This document shows, one piece after another, positions 44,376-54,034 of a stretch of DNA of 64,000 bases. Both the position numbers and the translations under genes were made by a program. The notes below the pieces were generated by a model that made no database searches, had not been told where the DNA came from, and saw only the letters and a program-made list of their open reading frames with translations. Every line of letters begins with the position of its first letter. Position 1 is the stretch's first letter. Origin of the DNA: Candidatus Marisimplicoccus framensis (GTDB lineage Bacteria > Bacteroidota > Bacteroidia > Flavobacteriales > Flavobacteriaceae); assembly GCA_905182065.1 (NCBI GenBank), contig CAJIZN010000001.1:62001-126000 (forward strand), read 5' to 3'.

Positions 44376-44585
44376 TTATAAATCAAATGCTGTTTTTTTT
44401 CTGTGGATAATTAAATCTTTTACCTTAAAAATTAAGGCTATTATCAAATATAAAATAAATCCCAGGAGAAGTGTAATAATTGAGAAATAAAAAAATAAAA
44501 ACCTGAGTGTTCTAGTTCTTATTCCTATTTTTTTGGCAATTCTATCACATACTCCAAAACTATATTTTTCTATATATTCAATCAA
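44376..44585 (-). CDS. PspC-domain-like small membrane protein
   Basis: GVCDRIAKKIGIRTRTLRFLFFYFSIITLLLGFILYLIIALIF. Confidence 0.6.
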   Translation of the reverse strand: MIEYIEKYSFGVCDRIAKKIGIRTRTLRFLFFYFSIITLLLGFILYLIIALIFKVKDLIIHRKKTAFDL

Positions 44586-44897
44586 TTACTTATTTTTTTG
44601 ACCAGTCCATTCTGAAATTCCGCCTAGTAAATTATATAAATTATTAAAGCCAAATGTTTTCATTATTTGACATGCCTGAACACTTCTAACTCCAGAGTGA
44701 CAATAAACATAATAATTTTTAGATTTATCTAAATCTTGAAGACCATCCATGAATGATTGTGGATCCCTGATGTTAAGAAGTTTAGAGTTAGGAATATTAG
44801 ATTCTTCATATTCTTCCTCAGATCTAACATCTAGTAGAAATGCATTCTGATCATTATCCAGTTTATCAATAAGTTCGTTTGAAGTTAAGTTTTTCAT
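44586..44897 (-). CDS. Rhodanese-like domain protein
   Basis: AFLLDVRSEEEYEESNIPNSKLLNI; active-site YCHSGVRSVQACQIM. Confidence 0.9.
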   Translation of the reverse strand: MKNLTSNELIDKLDNDQNAFLLDVRSEEEYEESNIPNSKLLNIRDPQSFMDGLQDLDKSKNYYVYCHSGVRSVQACQIMKTFGFNNLYNLLGGISEWTGQKNK

Positions 44898-45008
44898 TTT
44901 ATTTTTTTGTAAAATAAGTAAATCCTATAGTATTTTAAGAAAAACTTAAGAATTACTTTCTGTAATTCAATTCTAATTATGTAATTTGGTAAACAAATAC
45001 TATTAAAT

Positions 45009-45182
45009 ATGAACTATTTTCAAAAATCTGACCTTTTTCTAATAGGTGCTGCATTTATATCCTTTGTTTTATCTGTTTCACTTTGGTTTTATGGCTATAA
45101 AGATGAAGGTTTATTTGTTGGCTTATGGGTCCCTTCAATTCTTTCTTTTGGATGTTATTTTAAAATGATGCTAAAAAGATAA
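45009..45182 (+). CDS. Small membrane protein (57 aa)
   Basis: MNYFQKSDLFLIGAAFISFVLSVSLWFYGYKDEGLFVGLWVPSILSFGCYFKMMLKR*; just below the track cutoff, 1 nt before the next ATG. Confidence 0.6.
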   Translation: MNYFQKSDLFLIGAAFISFVLSVSLWFYGYKDEGLFVGLWVPSILSFGCYFKMMLKR

Positions 45183-45183
45183 A

Positions 45184-45411
45184 ATGGGTGATACTTTTAT
45201 ATTTATTATGGGATTAATTTGTACTGGTACAGTTGTAGCAGCTACCTTTCTATCAATAAATGAACTAAAAGATGTTAATGAACCACAACTAGAATCGATG
45301 AATATGGAGGAGGGTACTAAGAAACATCTTAAGCTTATATCAACTGCTATTTTTATTATTGTTGGTTTTGTTTCAATAGGTTTATTTTGTATTTATTTTA
45401 TATTTGCATAA
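45184..45411 (+). CDS. Small membrane protein of unknown function (75 aa)
   Basis: Two hydrophobic segments; stop codon overlaps the trp leader ATG (TAATG). Confidence 0.6.
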   Translation: MGDTFIFIMGLICTGTVVAATFLSINELKDVNEPQLESMNMEEGTKKHLKLISTAIFIIVGFVSIGLFCIYFIFA

Positions 45412-45455
45412 TGATATTAATCAAAACAAACTGGTGGTGGAATTTCGAGAAATAA
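45411..45455 (+). CDS. trpL: trp operon leader peptide MILIKTNWWWNFEK
   Basis: ATG ATA TTA ATC AAA ACA AAC TGG TGG TGG AAT TTC GAG AAA TAA immediately upstream of an intrinsic terminator and trpE. Confidence 0.93.
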   Translation: MILIKTNWWWNFEK

Positions 45456-45510
45456 TTTTTCGTGATTAAACTATTATATAATAGCTTGTCTCACGACAGG
45501 CTTTTTTTTT
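45447..45510 (+). promoter_or_regulatory. trp transcription attenuator (alternative hairpins)
   Basis: Hairpin 1:2 CGAGAAA/TTTTTCG; antiterminator TCGTGA/TCACGA enclosing the palindrome CTATTATATAATAG; terminator GCTTGTC/GACAGGC plus U-run. Confidence 0.88.
45484..45510 (+). terminator. Rho-independent terminator of the trp attenuator
   Basis: gcttgtc-tcac-gacaggc followed by nine T; 7-bp stem (one G-U). Confidence 0.92.
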
Positions 45511-45513
45511 GCT

Positions 45514-46914
45514 ATGAAAAAAATTAAATTAAATAATTATCATAAGAAAATCTTTGCAGATACTATAACTCCAGTAGAAGTGTATTTGAAAATAAGAGAT
45601 GTTTATCCAAACAGCTTACTATTGGAAAATAGTGATTATATGTTGGCAAATAATAATTACTCATTTATCTGTTTCAATCAGATTGGATATGTCAAAATAA
45701 AGAATAATGAAGTTACATGTTCATATCCTGGAGAAGAAATACATTCTAAAATGTTATCAGAAAATGAAAAAGTTTCAGATATAATTCATGACTATCTTGA
45801 TAAATTTCAAACTGTAGAATCTAATTTTAAATTCCTGAACAATGGACTTTTTGGATTTATGAGTCATGAATCAGTTAAATATTTTGATTCAATTAAAATT
45901 GATAATAAAGATGACTTTGATATACCAGACATTTATTATGGTCTTTATCAAAATATAATTGCAATAAGTCAATATAATCATGAAGCTCATATATTTTGTA
46001 ATACAATTGAAGATTCCAGTAATATTAAATCGATTGAAGCTATTTTAAATAATAAGAGTTACCCAGTATTTAATTTTAGAAAAAAAGGTGATTCGGAATC
46101 TAAAATAACAGACAATGAATATCTTGAATATGTAAGAAAGGCAAAGGAACATTGTAAAAGAGGTGATGTGTTTCAGTTAGTTTTATCAAGAAGATTTATG
46201 CAGAAATTTACTGGAGATGAGTTTAATGTTTATAGAGCGTTAAGATCAATAAACCCATCTCCTTACCTTTTCTTTTTTGATTATGGAGACTATAAAATAT
46301 TTGGTAGTTCTCCAGAAGCTCAAATCATAATTAAAGATGGTAAATCAGAAATTCATCCAATTGCTGGAACATTCAAGAGAACCGGCAATGATGAAGAAGA
46401 TCATAATGCAGCAAAAGAGTTAGCCAAAGATCCTAAAGAAAACTCTGAACATATTATGCTAGTTGATCTTGCAAGAAATGATTTGAGTAGAAGTGGAAAT
46501 AATGTTAAAGTTGAAAAAAATAGAGAAATACAATTCTATTCGCATGTAATTCATCTTGTTTCAAAAGTTACTGCAGTATTGAAGAAAAACATAAAATCTT
46601 TTCAAGTTGTTGAAGACACTTTTCCAGCTGGAACATTATCTGGTGCTCCTAAACATAAAGCTCTAGAACTAATCGAAAAATATGAAAAGGTTAATCGAAA
46701 TTTTTATGGTGGAGCAATTGGATATATAGACTTCAACGGAAACTTTAATCATGCTATTATTATAAGATCTTTCTTTAGTAAAAATAATATACTGAATTAC
46801 CAGGCAGGAGCTGGAATTGTAATAGATTCAGATCCTAAAAAAGAATTAGAAGAAGTAAAAAATAAATTAGGGGCTTTAGATAAAGCATTAAATGATGCTG
46901 AATTAATAAAATGA
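45514..46914 (+). CDS. trpE: Anthranilate synthase component I
   Basis: RGDVFQLVLSRRF, GSSPEAQ, HPIAGTFKRTG, FPAGTLSGAPKHKALELIE. Confidence 0.96.
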   Translation: MKKIKLNNYHKKIFADTITPVEVYLKIRDVYPNSLLLENSDYMLANNNYSFICFNQIGYVKIKNNEVTCSYPGEEIHSKMLSENEKVSDIIHDYLDKFQTVESNFKFLNNGLFGFMSHESVKYFDSIKIDNKDDFDIPDIYYGLYQNIIAISQYNHEAHIFCNTIEDSSNIKSIEAILNNKSYPVFNFRKKGDSESKITDNEYLEYVRKAKEHCKRGDVFQLVLSRRFMQKFTGDEFNVYRALRSINPSPYLFFFDYGDYKIFGSSPEAQIIIKDGKSEIHPIAGTFKRTGNDEEDHNAAKELAKDPKENSEHIMLVDLARNDLSRSGNNVKVEKNREIQFYSHVIHLVSKVTAVLKKNIKSFQVVEDTFPAGTLSGAPKHKALELIEKYEKVNRNFYGGAIGYIDFNGNFNHAIIIRSFFSKNNILNYQAGAGIVIDSDPKKELEEVKNKLGALDKALNDAELIK

Positions 46915-47477
46915 TAAAAATTTTTTTAATAGATAATTATGATTCCTTTACGTACAATCTTCTGTATTATCTAGAAGAACTTGGATGTGAGGTGACAGTG
47001 AAAAGAAATGATAAATTTGAACTTGATGAAATAAGAAATTTTGATGCAATTCTAATTTCACCTGGCCCAGGTATTCCTCAGGAAGCAGGAAAAATTATCG
47101 AAGTAATCAGAATGTATTACGATACTAAAAATATTTTTGGTGTTTGCCTTGGTCAACAGGCAATTGCCGAAGCTTTTGGTGGTAAACTTAGAAATTTAAC
47201 AAAAGTATACCATGGTGTTTCGTCTAAGATAAATTTAACAGATTCCGATATTATTTTTGATAATATTAAGTCTGATTTAAATGTCGGAAGATATCATTCC
47301 TGGATAGTTGATAACCCTGTTCCTAAAGAACTTAAAGTAACTTCTATTGATGAAAATGGAGAGATTATGTCACTAAAACATAAAGATTATGATGTTAGAG
47401 GTGTTCAGTTTCATCCAGAATCAATTTTAACACCTGATGGAAAAACAATTTTAGAAAACTGGATAAAAAGTATATGA
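46911..47477 (+). CDS. trpG: Anthranilate synthase component II (glutamine amidotransferase)
   Basis: DNYDSFTYNLLYYLEELG, ISPGPGIPQEAG, GVCLGQQAIAEAFGG, VQFHPESILT. Confidence 0.96.
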   Translation: MIKIFLIDNYDSFTYNLLYYLEELGCEVTVKRNDKFELDEIRNFDAILISPGPGIPQEAGKIIEVIRMYYDTKNIFGVCLGQQAIAEAFGGKLRNLTKVYHGVSSKINLTDSDIIFDNIKSDLNVGRYHSWIVDNPVPKELKVTSIDENGEIMSLKHKDYDVRGVQFHPESILTPDGKTILENWIKSI

Positions 47478-48466
47478 AAAAGATACTAAATAGACTTACT
47501 CAATATGAGACTTTGACGGAAAATGAATCAAGGAATATTATTATTGATATTTCTGAGGGAAAACTTAACACTAGTCAAATTTCATCATTCCTAACAATAT
47601 TTATGATTAGGAATATAACTATTGAAGAGCTAAATGGTTTTAGAAAAGCCCTAATTGAATTATCTCTTAAAATAGATCTTAAAGAATTTGATCCAATTGA
47701 TCTATGTGGAACAGGTGGAGATGAAAAAGATACATTTAATATATCAACACTTGCATCTTTTGTAACAGCTGGTTCAGGAGTTAAGGTTGCAAAACATGGG
47801 AATTATGGAGTTTCATCTAGTTGTGGATCAAGCAATGTCCTCGAATACTTAGATTTAAAATTTAATAATGATTCTGATAAAATTAGAAAAGCTGTAGATA
47901 AAGCTAATATCTGTTTTTTACATGCTCCATTATTTCATCCTGCAATGAAAAATGTTGCTCCAGTTAGAAAAGAACTTGGCTTAAAAACTTTTTTTAATAT
48001 GCTAGGACCAATGGTTAATCCATCTATGCCAGAGAAACAAGTTGTAGGTGTTTACAATCTTGAACTTGCAAGAATTTATAATTATTTATACCAGACTACT
48101 GATATTAATTATAATATTATTCACTCAATAGACGGTTATGATGAGATTTCATTAACTAATGGTACGAAAGTTTATTCCAGAGAAAGTGAGTTTATTCTAG
48201 GCTCTGAAGATTTTAATCTAAAAGATATTGACTCTAAAAATATCATAGGTGGAAAAGACATAAAATCATCATCTAAAATTTTTATGGATGTCTTAAATGG
48301 AAAAGGTTCTACTGATCAAGAAAATGTTGTATGTGCTAATGCTTCTCTAGCAATAGCTATATCTAAAGATATATCCATTATTGAAGCATTTAATCAGGCT
48401 AAGGAATCCATCAAGACTAAAAATGCTCTTAAATGTTTTAATGACCTTATAAATATTATGAAATGA
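47474..48466 (+). CDS. trpD: Anthranilate phosphoribosyltransferase
   Basis: DLCGTGGDEKDTFNISTLASFVTAGSGVKVAKHGNYGVSS. Confidence 0.96.
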   Translation: MKKILNRLTQYETLTENESRNIIIDISEGKLNTSQISSFLTIFMIRNITIEELNGFRKALIELSLKIDLKEFDPIDLCGTGGDEKDTFNISTLASFVTAGSGVKVAKHGNYGVSSSCGSSNVLEYLDLKFNNDSDKIRKAVDKANICFLHAPLFHPAMKNVAPVRKELGLKTFFNMLGPMVNPSMPEKQVVGVYNLELARIYNYLYQTTDINYNIIHSIDGYDEISLTNGTKVYSRESEFILGSEDFNLKDIDSKNIIGGKDIKSSSKIFMDVLNGKGSTDQENVVCANASLAIAISKDISIIEAFNQAKESIKTKNALKCFNDLINIMK

Positions 48467-49255
48467 GGATATTAGACAAGATTGTTAATCATTTAAAAAT
48501 TGAAATTGAAACTCTTTCTGAATCAGTTCCTATTTTGGATTTAGAAAAAGCAGAAGGTTTTGACAGAAAATGCAAATCTTTGAAGGAGTCTATTCAAAAG
48601 AGTAAATCTGGAATAATTTGTGAGTTTAAAAGAAGATCTCCTTCAAATAAAAACATAAACTATACATCAAATATAATCGAAGTTGTTAAAGGATATGAAA
48701 AGGCAGGAGCTGTTGGTGTTTCAATTTTGACAAATAAGAAATTTTTTGATGGAAGTGGAATAGATATTGTAAATGTTAGAGACATAATAGATATACCTAT
48801 CTTAAAAAAAGAGTTTATAATAAGTGAATATCAAATATTTCAGGCAAAATCATTAGGTTCAGATGCAATTCTATTAATTGCATCAATTCTGACAAAAGAA
48901 GAGATCTTAAATTTTAGTTCTCTAGCTAAAAGCTTGGGTCTTGAAGTCCTACTTGAAGTTCATTCTGGAATTGAGTTAAACAAAATCTCCGGAAATAATA
49001 TTGATATTATCGGAGTGAACAATAGGAATCTTGATACTTTAGAAATAGACATAAATAATAGTATTGAGTTATATTCAATGATACCTGATGGAGTTTGTTA
49101 AGATTTCTGAAAGTGGAATAAGCAAAGTTGAATCTATTTTAAAACTAAAAGAAGTTGGTTTTGATGGATTTTTAATTGGAGAAAACTTTATGAAAACAAA
49201 TGATCCTGAAGAATCTGCATATAACTTTATAAAACAAGTAGAAAATGAAATTTAA
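48463..49255 (+). CDS. trpC: Indole-3-glycerol phosphate synthase; extra base near 49094-49096 splits the C-terminus
   Basis: CEFKRRSPSNKNI, LLEVHSGIELNKI, IIGVNNRNLDTLEIDI; other frame continues VKISESGISKVESILKLKEVGFDGFLIGENFM. Confidence 0.95.
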
Positions 49256-49862
49256 AGTATGCGGATTATTCAATGATGAAAATATTCATCAAGTTGCTAA
49301 TTTAAATCCAGATTATATAGGGCATATATTTTGGGAAAAATCTGTTAGATATGTTAGTGGAGAAACTCCCAAGATTAATAATATTAAAAAAACTGGAGTA
49401 TTTTATAATTCTAATGAAGAATATATATTTCAGATGATTGAAAAGCATAGCCTTCAATGTATTCAGCTGCATGGAGATGAATCTCAAGATTTTTGTAAAA
49501 AAATTTATAAAACTGGGGTTGAAGTAATTAAATCATTTAGAGTAGATGAAAGTTTTGATTTTAAGTTATTAAAAGATTATGAAGATTACTGTGATTTATT
49601 TTTGTTTGATTCAAAATCTGAACTACCTGGAGGTTCAGGAAAAACATTCGATTGGGAGATATTAAAACAGTATAATTTAAAAAAAGAATTTTTTATAAGT
49701 GGAGGAATTGGTTTAGACTCAATTAATTCATTAAAAAAACTTTTTAAAATGAACTTGCCAATATATGGTATAGATGTAAATAGTAAATTTGAGGATGCAA
49801 ATAATATAAAAATTATTAATGACTTAATAAAGTTTAAACAAATTATTAAAAATGAAATATAG
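49245..49862 (+). CDS. trpF: Phosphoribosylanthranilate isomerase
   Basis: MKFKVCGLFNDENIHQVANLNPDYIGHIFWEKSVRYV; LHGDES; LPGGSGKTFDW. Confidence 0.94.
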   Translation: MKFKVCGLFNDENIHQVANLNPDYIGHIFWEKSVRYVSGETPKINNIKKTGVFYNSNEEYIFQMIEKHSLQCIQLHGDESQDFCKKIYKTGVEVIKSFRVDESFDFKLLKDYEDYCDLFLFDSKSELPGGSGKTFDWEILKQYNLKKEFFISGGIGLDSINSLKKLFKMNLPIYGIDVNSKFEDANNIKIINDLIKFKQIIKNEI

Positions 49863-51033
49863 TATTGATAAGGAAGGTTTTTATGGAAGTTTCGGTGGTG
49901 CTTTTGTGCCTGAAATGCTCTACCCTAATCTTGAAGAATTAGAAAAAAATTATAATAAAATAATTGCTGAAGAAGATTTTATAATTGAATATAATAGTTT
50001 ATTAAAAGATTATGTAGGAAGGCCTACTCCATTATATTTTGCTGAAAGAATGTCAGAAAAATATAAATGTAAAGTATATTTAAAAAGAGAAGACTTATGT
50101 CATACCGGTGCTCATAAAATAAATAATACGATTGGGCAGATATTATTAGCAAAAAGACTTGGAAAAACACGAATCATTGCTGAAACTGGTGCTGGTCAGC
50201 ATGGAGTGGCCACTGCAACCGTTTGTGCATTAGCTGGAATTGAATGTGTTATATATATGGGTTCTGTAGATATAAAAAGACAGGCACCTAATGTTGCTAG
50301 AATGAAAATGTTAGGAGCTAGTATAATACCTGCTGAATCCGGAAGTAAGACTTTAAAAGATGCAACAAATGAAGCCATTAGAGATTGGATTAATAATCCT
50401 TTGACAACCCATTATATTATTGGGTCTGTAGTTGGGCCTCATCCTTACCCAGATATGGTAGCAAAATTTCAATCTATTGTTTCAAAAGAGATTAAATCTC
50501 AACTTTTTGAAAAAGAAGGTACTGAAAATCCAGACTATTTAATTGCAAATATTGGTGGAGGTAGTAATGCAGCTGGACTATATTATGAATATTTAGAAAA
50601 TGAAAAAGTCAAAATTATTTCAGTTGAAGCTGCAGGAAAAGGTGTTGAATCAGGTAAAAGTGCCGCAACATCTGTGCTAGGTAAAGTTGGTATTATTCAT
50701 GGAAGTAAGACTTTATTGATGCAAACAACTGATGGTCAAATTATTGAACCATACTCTATTTCAGCAGGACTTGATTACCCCGGAGTTGGACCGCTTCACG
50801 CACATCTTCTTGAATCTAAAAGAGCTCAATTTATTTCAATTACTGATGAAGATGCAATGGAAGCTGGTTTAGAAATTTCAAAACTTGAGGGAATAATTCC
50901 AGCTATTGAAACAGCTCACGCGTTTGCTGCTTTTAAATATCTAGAATTCAAAGAAGATGATATAGTAGTTGTAAATTTTTCAGGAAGAGGAGATAAAGAT
51001 TTAAATACTTATATAGAATATTTTGATTTATAA
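49852..51033 (+). CDS. trpB: Tryptophan synthase beta chain
   Basis: FGGAFVPEMLYP, KREDLCHTGAHKINNTIGQ, AETGAGQHGVATATV. Confidence 0.98.
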   Translation: MKYSIDKEGFYGSFGGAFVPEMLYPNLEELEKNYNKIIAEEDFIIEYNSLLKDYVGRPTPLYFAERMSEKYKCKVYLKREDLCHTGAHKINNTIGQILLAKRLGKTRIIAETGAGQHGVATATVCALAGIECVIYMGSVDIKRQAPNVARMKMLGASIIPAESGSKTLKDATNEAIRDWINNPLTTHYIIGSVVGPHPYPDMVAKFQSIVSKEIKSQLFEKEGTENPDYLIANIGGGSNAAGLYYEYLENEKVKIISVEAAGKGVESGKSAATSVLGKVGIIHGSKTLLMQTTDGQIIEPYSISAGLDYPGVGPLHAHLLESKRAQFISITDEDAMEAGLEISKLEGIIPAIETAHAFAAFKYLEFKEDDIVVVNFSGRGDKDLNTYIEYFDL

Positions 51034-51797
51034 TGAATAGAATTGATAAAAAATTAAATAAGGAGGGTAAACTTCTATCTATCTATTTTACAGCAGGATA
51101 CCCTAGCTTAAATGATACTGAAGAGATTATTATAAAACTGGAGGAATCAGGTGTAGATATGATTGAGATTGGATTACCATTTAGTGACCCTTTAGCAGAT
51201 GGACCTACTATTCAAGATAGTTCTACAGAAGCTATTAAAAATGGAATGAATTCAAAAGTATTATTTGATCAATTAAAAAACATAAGATCTAAGGTTTCTA
51301 TACCATTAATAATTATGGGATATTTCAACCCTATTCTTCAGTATGGAGTTAAATCTTTTTGCGAAAAATGTAGTGAAATAGGAATTGATGGTCTTATTAT
51401 TCCTGATCTACCAATTAATTACTTTGAAACAAATTATAAATCTATTTTTAAAGACAATGGTCTACATAACATGTTTTTAATTGCTCCTCAAACTAGTCAA
51501 GAAAGAATTAGATATATTGATAAAATTTCAAATGGATTTATTTATATGGTTAGTTCTTCAAGCGTAACTGGTTCAAAAAACTCATTTGACTCTAATCAGT
51601 TAGCTTACTTTAGTGATATCAAAGAAATGAATCTTTCAAGTAAAAGAATTATTGGATTTGGTGTTGGAAATAAAGAAACATATGATATAGCAGTTAAATA
51701 TTCAAAGGGTGCTATAATTGGATCTGCTTTTATTAAAAACCTAAAGTTAAAAGGTACTAATTCAATTAAAGAGTTTATAAAATCTATAAGATCTTAG
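51033..51797 (+). CDS. trpA: Tryptophan synthase alpha chain
   Basis: YFTAGYPSLNDTEEII, DMIEIGLPFSDPLADGPTIQ, GFGVGNKET. Confidence 0.97.
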   Translation: MNRIDKKLNKEGKLLSIYFTAGYPSLNDTEEIIIKLEESGVDMIEIGLPFSDPLADGPTIQDSSTEAIKNGMNSKVLFDQLKNIRSKVSIPLIIMGYFNPILQYGVKSFCEKCSEIGIDGLIIPDLPINYFETNYKSIFKDNGLHNMFLIAPQTSQERIRYIDKISNGFIYMVSSSSVTGSKNSFDSNQLAYFSDIKEMNLSSKRIIGFGVGNKETYDIAVKYSKGAIIGSAFIKNLKLKGTNSIKEFIKSIRS

Positions 51798-51831
51798 CTT
51801 AACTAAAATTAAGTAATAGGGTGAGTAAAAT

Positions 51832-52896
51832 TTATTTCCATATTCTTTGAAGAAATTTTACAAAATTTTGACTCATAATATTTTGAATATCAATTTTCGT
51901 ATATCCTTTTTTAGACAGCATTAATGGGACTTTTTGAAGATCTGCTATAGTATCAATATCAAGTGGTGTTTGTTCTTTCCCAAAAGCTCCATCTAGATCT
52001 GTGCCAATACCTACATGCAAAGCATTTCCAGCTAACTGACAAATATGATCAATATTATCAATCATTTTATCTAATGTTACATCCATATTCTCTGGAGTAG
52101 ACTCTCCTCTAATCCAATTAGGGACCATCATCCATGCATCCAAAGGAATTCCTATAACCGCATCTCTGGAAATCAATTCAACAATTTGTTCATCTGAATA
52201 TTGTCTATTATGGTTCACTAATTTTCTACAATTACTATGACTTGCCCAAATTGGACCATTATACATATTCATAGTTTCCCAGAAGCTGATATCGCATAAA
52301 TGAGTAGCATCAAGAATTAGATTTAACTCCTCAATTTTTTTTAGCAACTCTTTTCCTTTGATTCCAATTCCACCTTCAGAGTCTGTTCCATGAGCATAAA
52401 CACCAGGTCCGTAATGTGCCGGACCTATAGCTCTTAAACCTAAATTGTAAGATTTTTCTAAATAATCAATGTTTACAATTGAATCAGCCCCTTCTAAGCT
52501 TAGAATATACCCAATAGGTTTTTTAGAAACAGTTTCATTCTTCCATAGCTCAAGATGTGAGTTAAGTTCCATTGAATTCTTAATTTGAATCATTTCACCG
52601 ATATCCTCCATTGACTTGTACCATGCAAGTTGACCTTGAGTTTGAGCCCATGCTTGTTGAGGAGAATTCCAACCTGGTAATTTATTGTCATTACTTACTC
52701 TTGCAATTTGTGTAGCTACACAAATACCAACATTACCTTTTCGCATTGCATCTAGAGAAACTGTGTTTTTTTCTCTGTCTGGCTTATCCGTCATCCCAAA
52801 CTCACTTTTTCTAATATCTTGAACACTTTGGGTTAAATCTCTATTCCATTCTAAAGCATTCATCGCTAAGTCAAGGTGTGCATCAAGAATAAACAT
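51832..52896 (-). CDS. Membrane (renal-type) dipeptidase family protein, M19
   Basis: DAHLDLAMNALEWNRDL, LSLEGADSI, LDATHLCDISFWE, WASHSNCRKL, HVGIGTDLDGAFG. Confidence 0.9.
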   Translation of the reverse strand: MFILDAHLDLAMNALEWNRDLTQSVQDIRKSEFGMTDKPDREKNTVSLDAMRKGNVGICVATQIARVSNDNKLPGWNSPQQAWAQTQGQLAWYKSMEDIGEMIQIKNSMELNSHLELWKNETVSKKPIGYILSLEGADSIVNIDYLEKSYNLGLRAIGPAHYGPGVYAHGTDSEGGIGIKGKELLKKIEELNLILDATHLCDISFWETMNMYNGPIWASHSNCRKLVNHNRQYSDEQIVELISRDAVIGIPLDAWMMVPNWIRGESTPENMDVTLDKMIDNIDHICQLAGNALHVGIGTDLDGAFGKEQTPLDIDTIADLQKVPLMLSKKGYTKIDIQNIMSQNFVKFLQRIWK

Positions 52897-52921
52897 ATTT
52901 CTATTAATTATTTATTATAAA

Positions 52922-54028
52922 CTATTTTGTATTATAATCTCTAGCTGCAACTTCCCATTCTCCTGTTACTTCTCCATTTATGACAGTTAAAACTTTTTTA
53001 TATTTTGGAACTGTTGGACATATATGAACTGGTACTGCATAACAGACTGTACCAACCAGATAATCTTTTGACTCGTTGCATTCAAGAACCAAATGCTCTT
53101 CACTATGACTTACTTGTTTAAAGTTTTCAATATTAAGAAGTTTTAGTCTAGGAAAATCCATCTCTGAGGCTACAGATTTATGTCCCAAATTTAAACACAT
53201 AAGGTCTTCACTTGGTCTACTTATTATACTTCCAACTAGAACAGCAGCATGAAAAAATTTTAAATCTTTAAAAGAACTACCGTATCGATCATCCCACAAT
53301 AATGAAGTGCCTGGACTAACTTCTATATCATTTCTTTTCACATGAATTGGAAAACTTGGAGTCCCACCTGCAACAATCTTATTAATTTTTATTCCCAATA
53401 ACTCAATATTGCTTTTTAAATTAAGAACTAATTCAAATTGTTTATCACAAATTTCTTTTCGAAGATTAAAATCTGATTCACGAATGTGACCGTCATAAAC
53501 ATGAAGTCCCTTCGCAATTAAGTTAGAAGACCCATCAATTTTTTGATAAAGTAATGTAGCTTCATTATTAGGTTTAATCCCTGTTCTATTGTTACCATTA
53601 TTTATATCTAACCATAAACAAACCTTAAGTGCTTTCTCTGATGCAGCCGAATTAAATTTTATTACAGATTGTTCATTATCAATAATAGTTGAAAATGATA
53701 ATGTTGGATATTCCTGCATTAATTCAATAAACCTATTAATATTAGATCCTGTTAGTTGCATTGCTAATAGAATATCTTTTGCATTACATTTAGCCAAAAG
53801 CTCTGCTTCAGACAAGGTTGCGCATTTAAATTTTGTAATACCTTGATCTAGCTGCATTTTAATTATTTCAGCAATTTTATGGGTCTTAATATGTGGTCTT
53901 AGCTTCTCAGTACCTCCAGCAATCTTTATCATTAATTTAATGTTTTCTTCAATCCTTCTGGGAAAAACAACTAAAGAGGGAGACGGAATATCTTCAACAT
54001 TATTTATTCTATACCAATCTTTATCCAT
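52922..54028 (-). CDS. PLP-dependent fold-type III DSD1/D-threonine aldolase-like enzyme
   Basis: PLP-lysine segment RPHIKTHKIAEI and C-terminal PVHICPTVPKYKKV (His-x-Cys metal site). Confidence 0.85.
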   Translation of the reverse strand: MDKDWYRINNVEDIPSPSLVVFPRRIEENIKLMIKIAGGTEKLRPHIKTHKIAEIIKMQLDQGITKFKCATLSEAELLAKCNAKDILLAMQLTGSNINRFIELMQEYPTLSFSTIIDNEQSVIKFNSAASEKALKVCLWLDINNGNNRTGIKPNNEATLLYQKIDGSSNLIAKGLHVYDGHIRESDFNLRKEICDKQFELVLNLKSNIELLGIKINKIVAGGTPSFPIHVKRNDIEVSPGTSLLWDDRYGSSFKDLKFFHAAVLVGSIISRPSEDLMCLNLGHKSVASEMDFPRLKLLNIENFKQVSHSEEHLVLECNESKDYLVGTVCYAVPVHICPTVPKYKKVLTVINGEVTGEWEVAARDYNTK

Positions 54029-54034
54029 ATAGAT

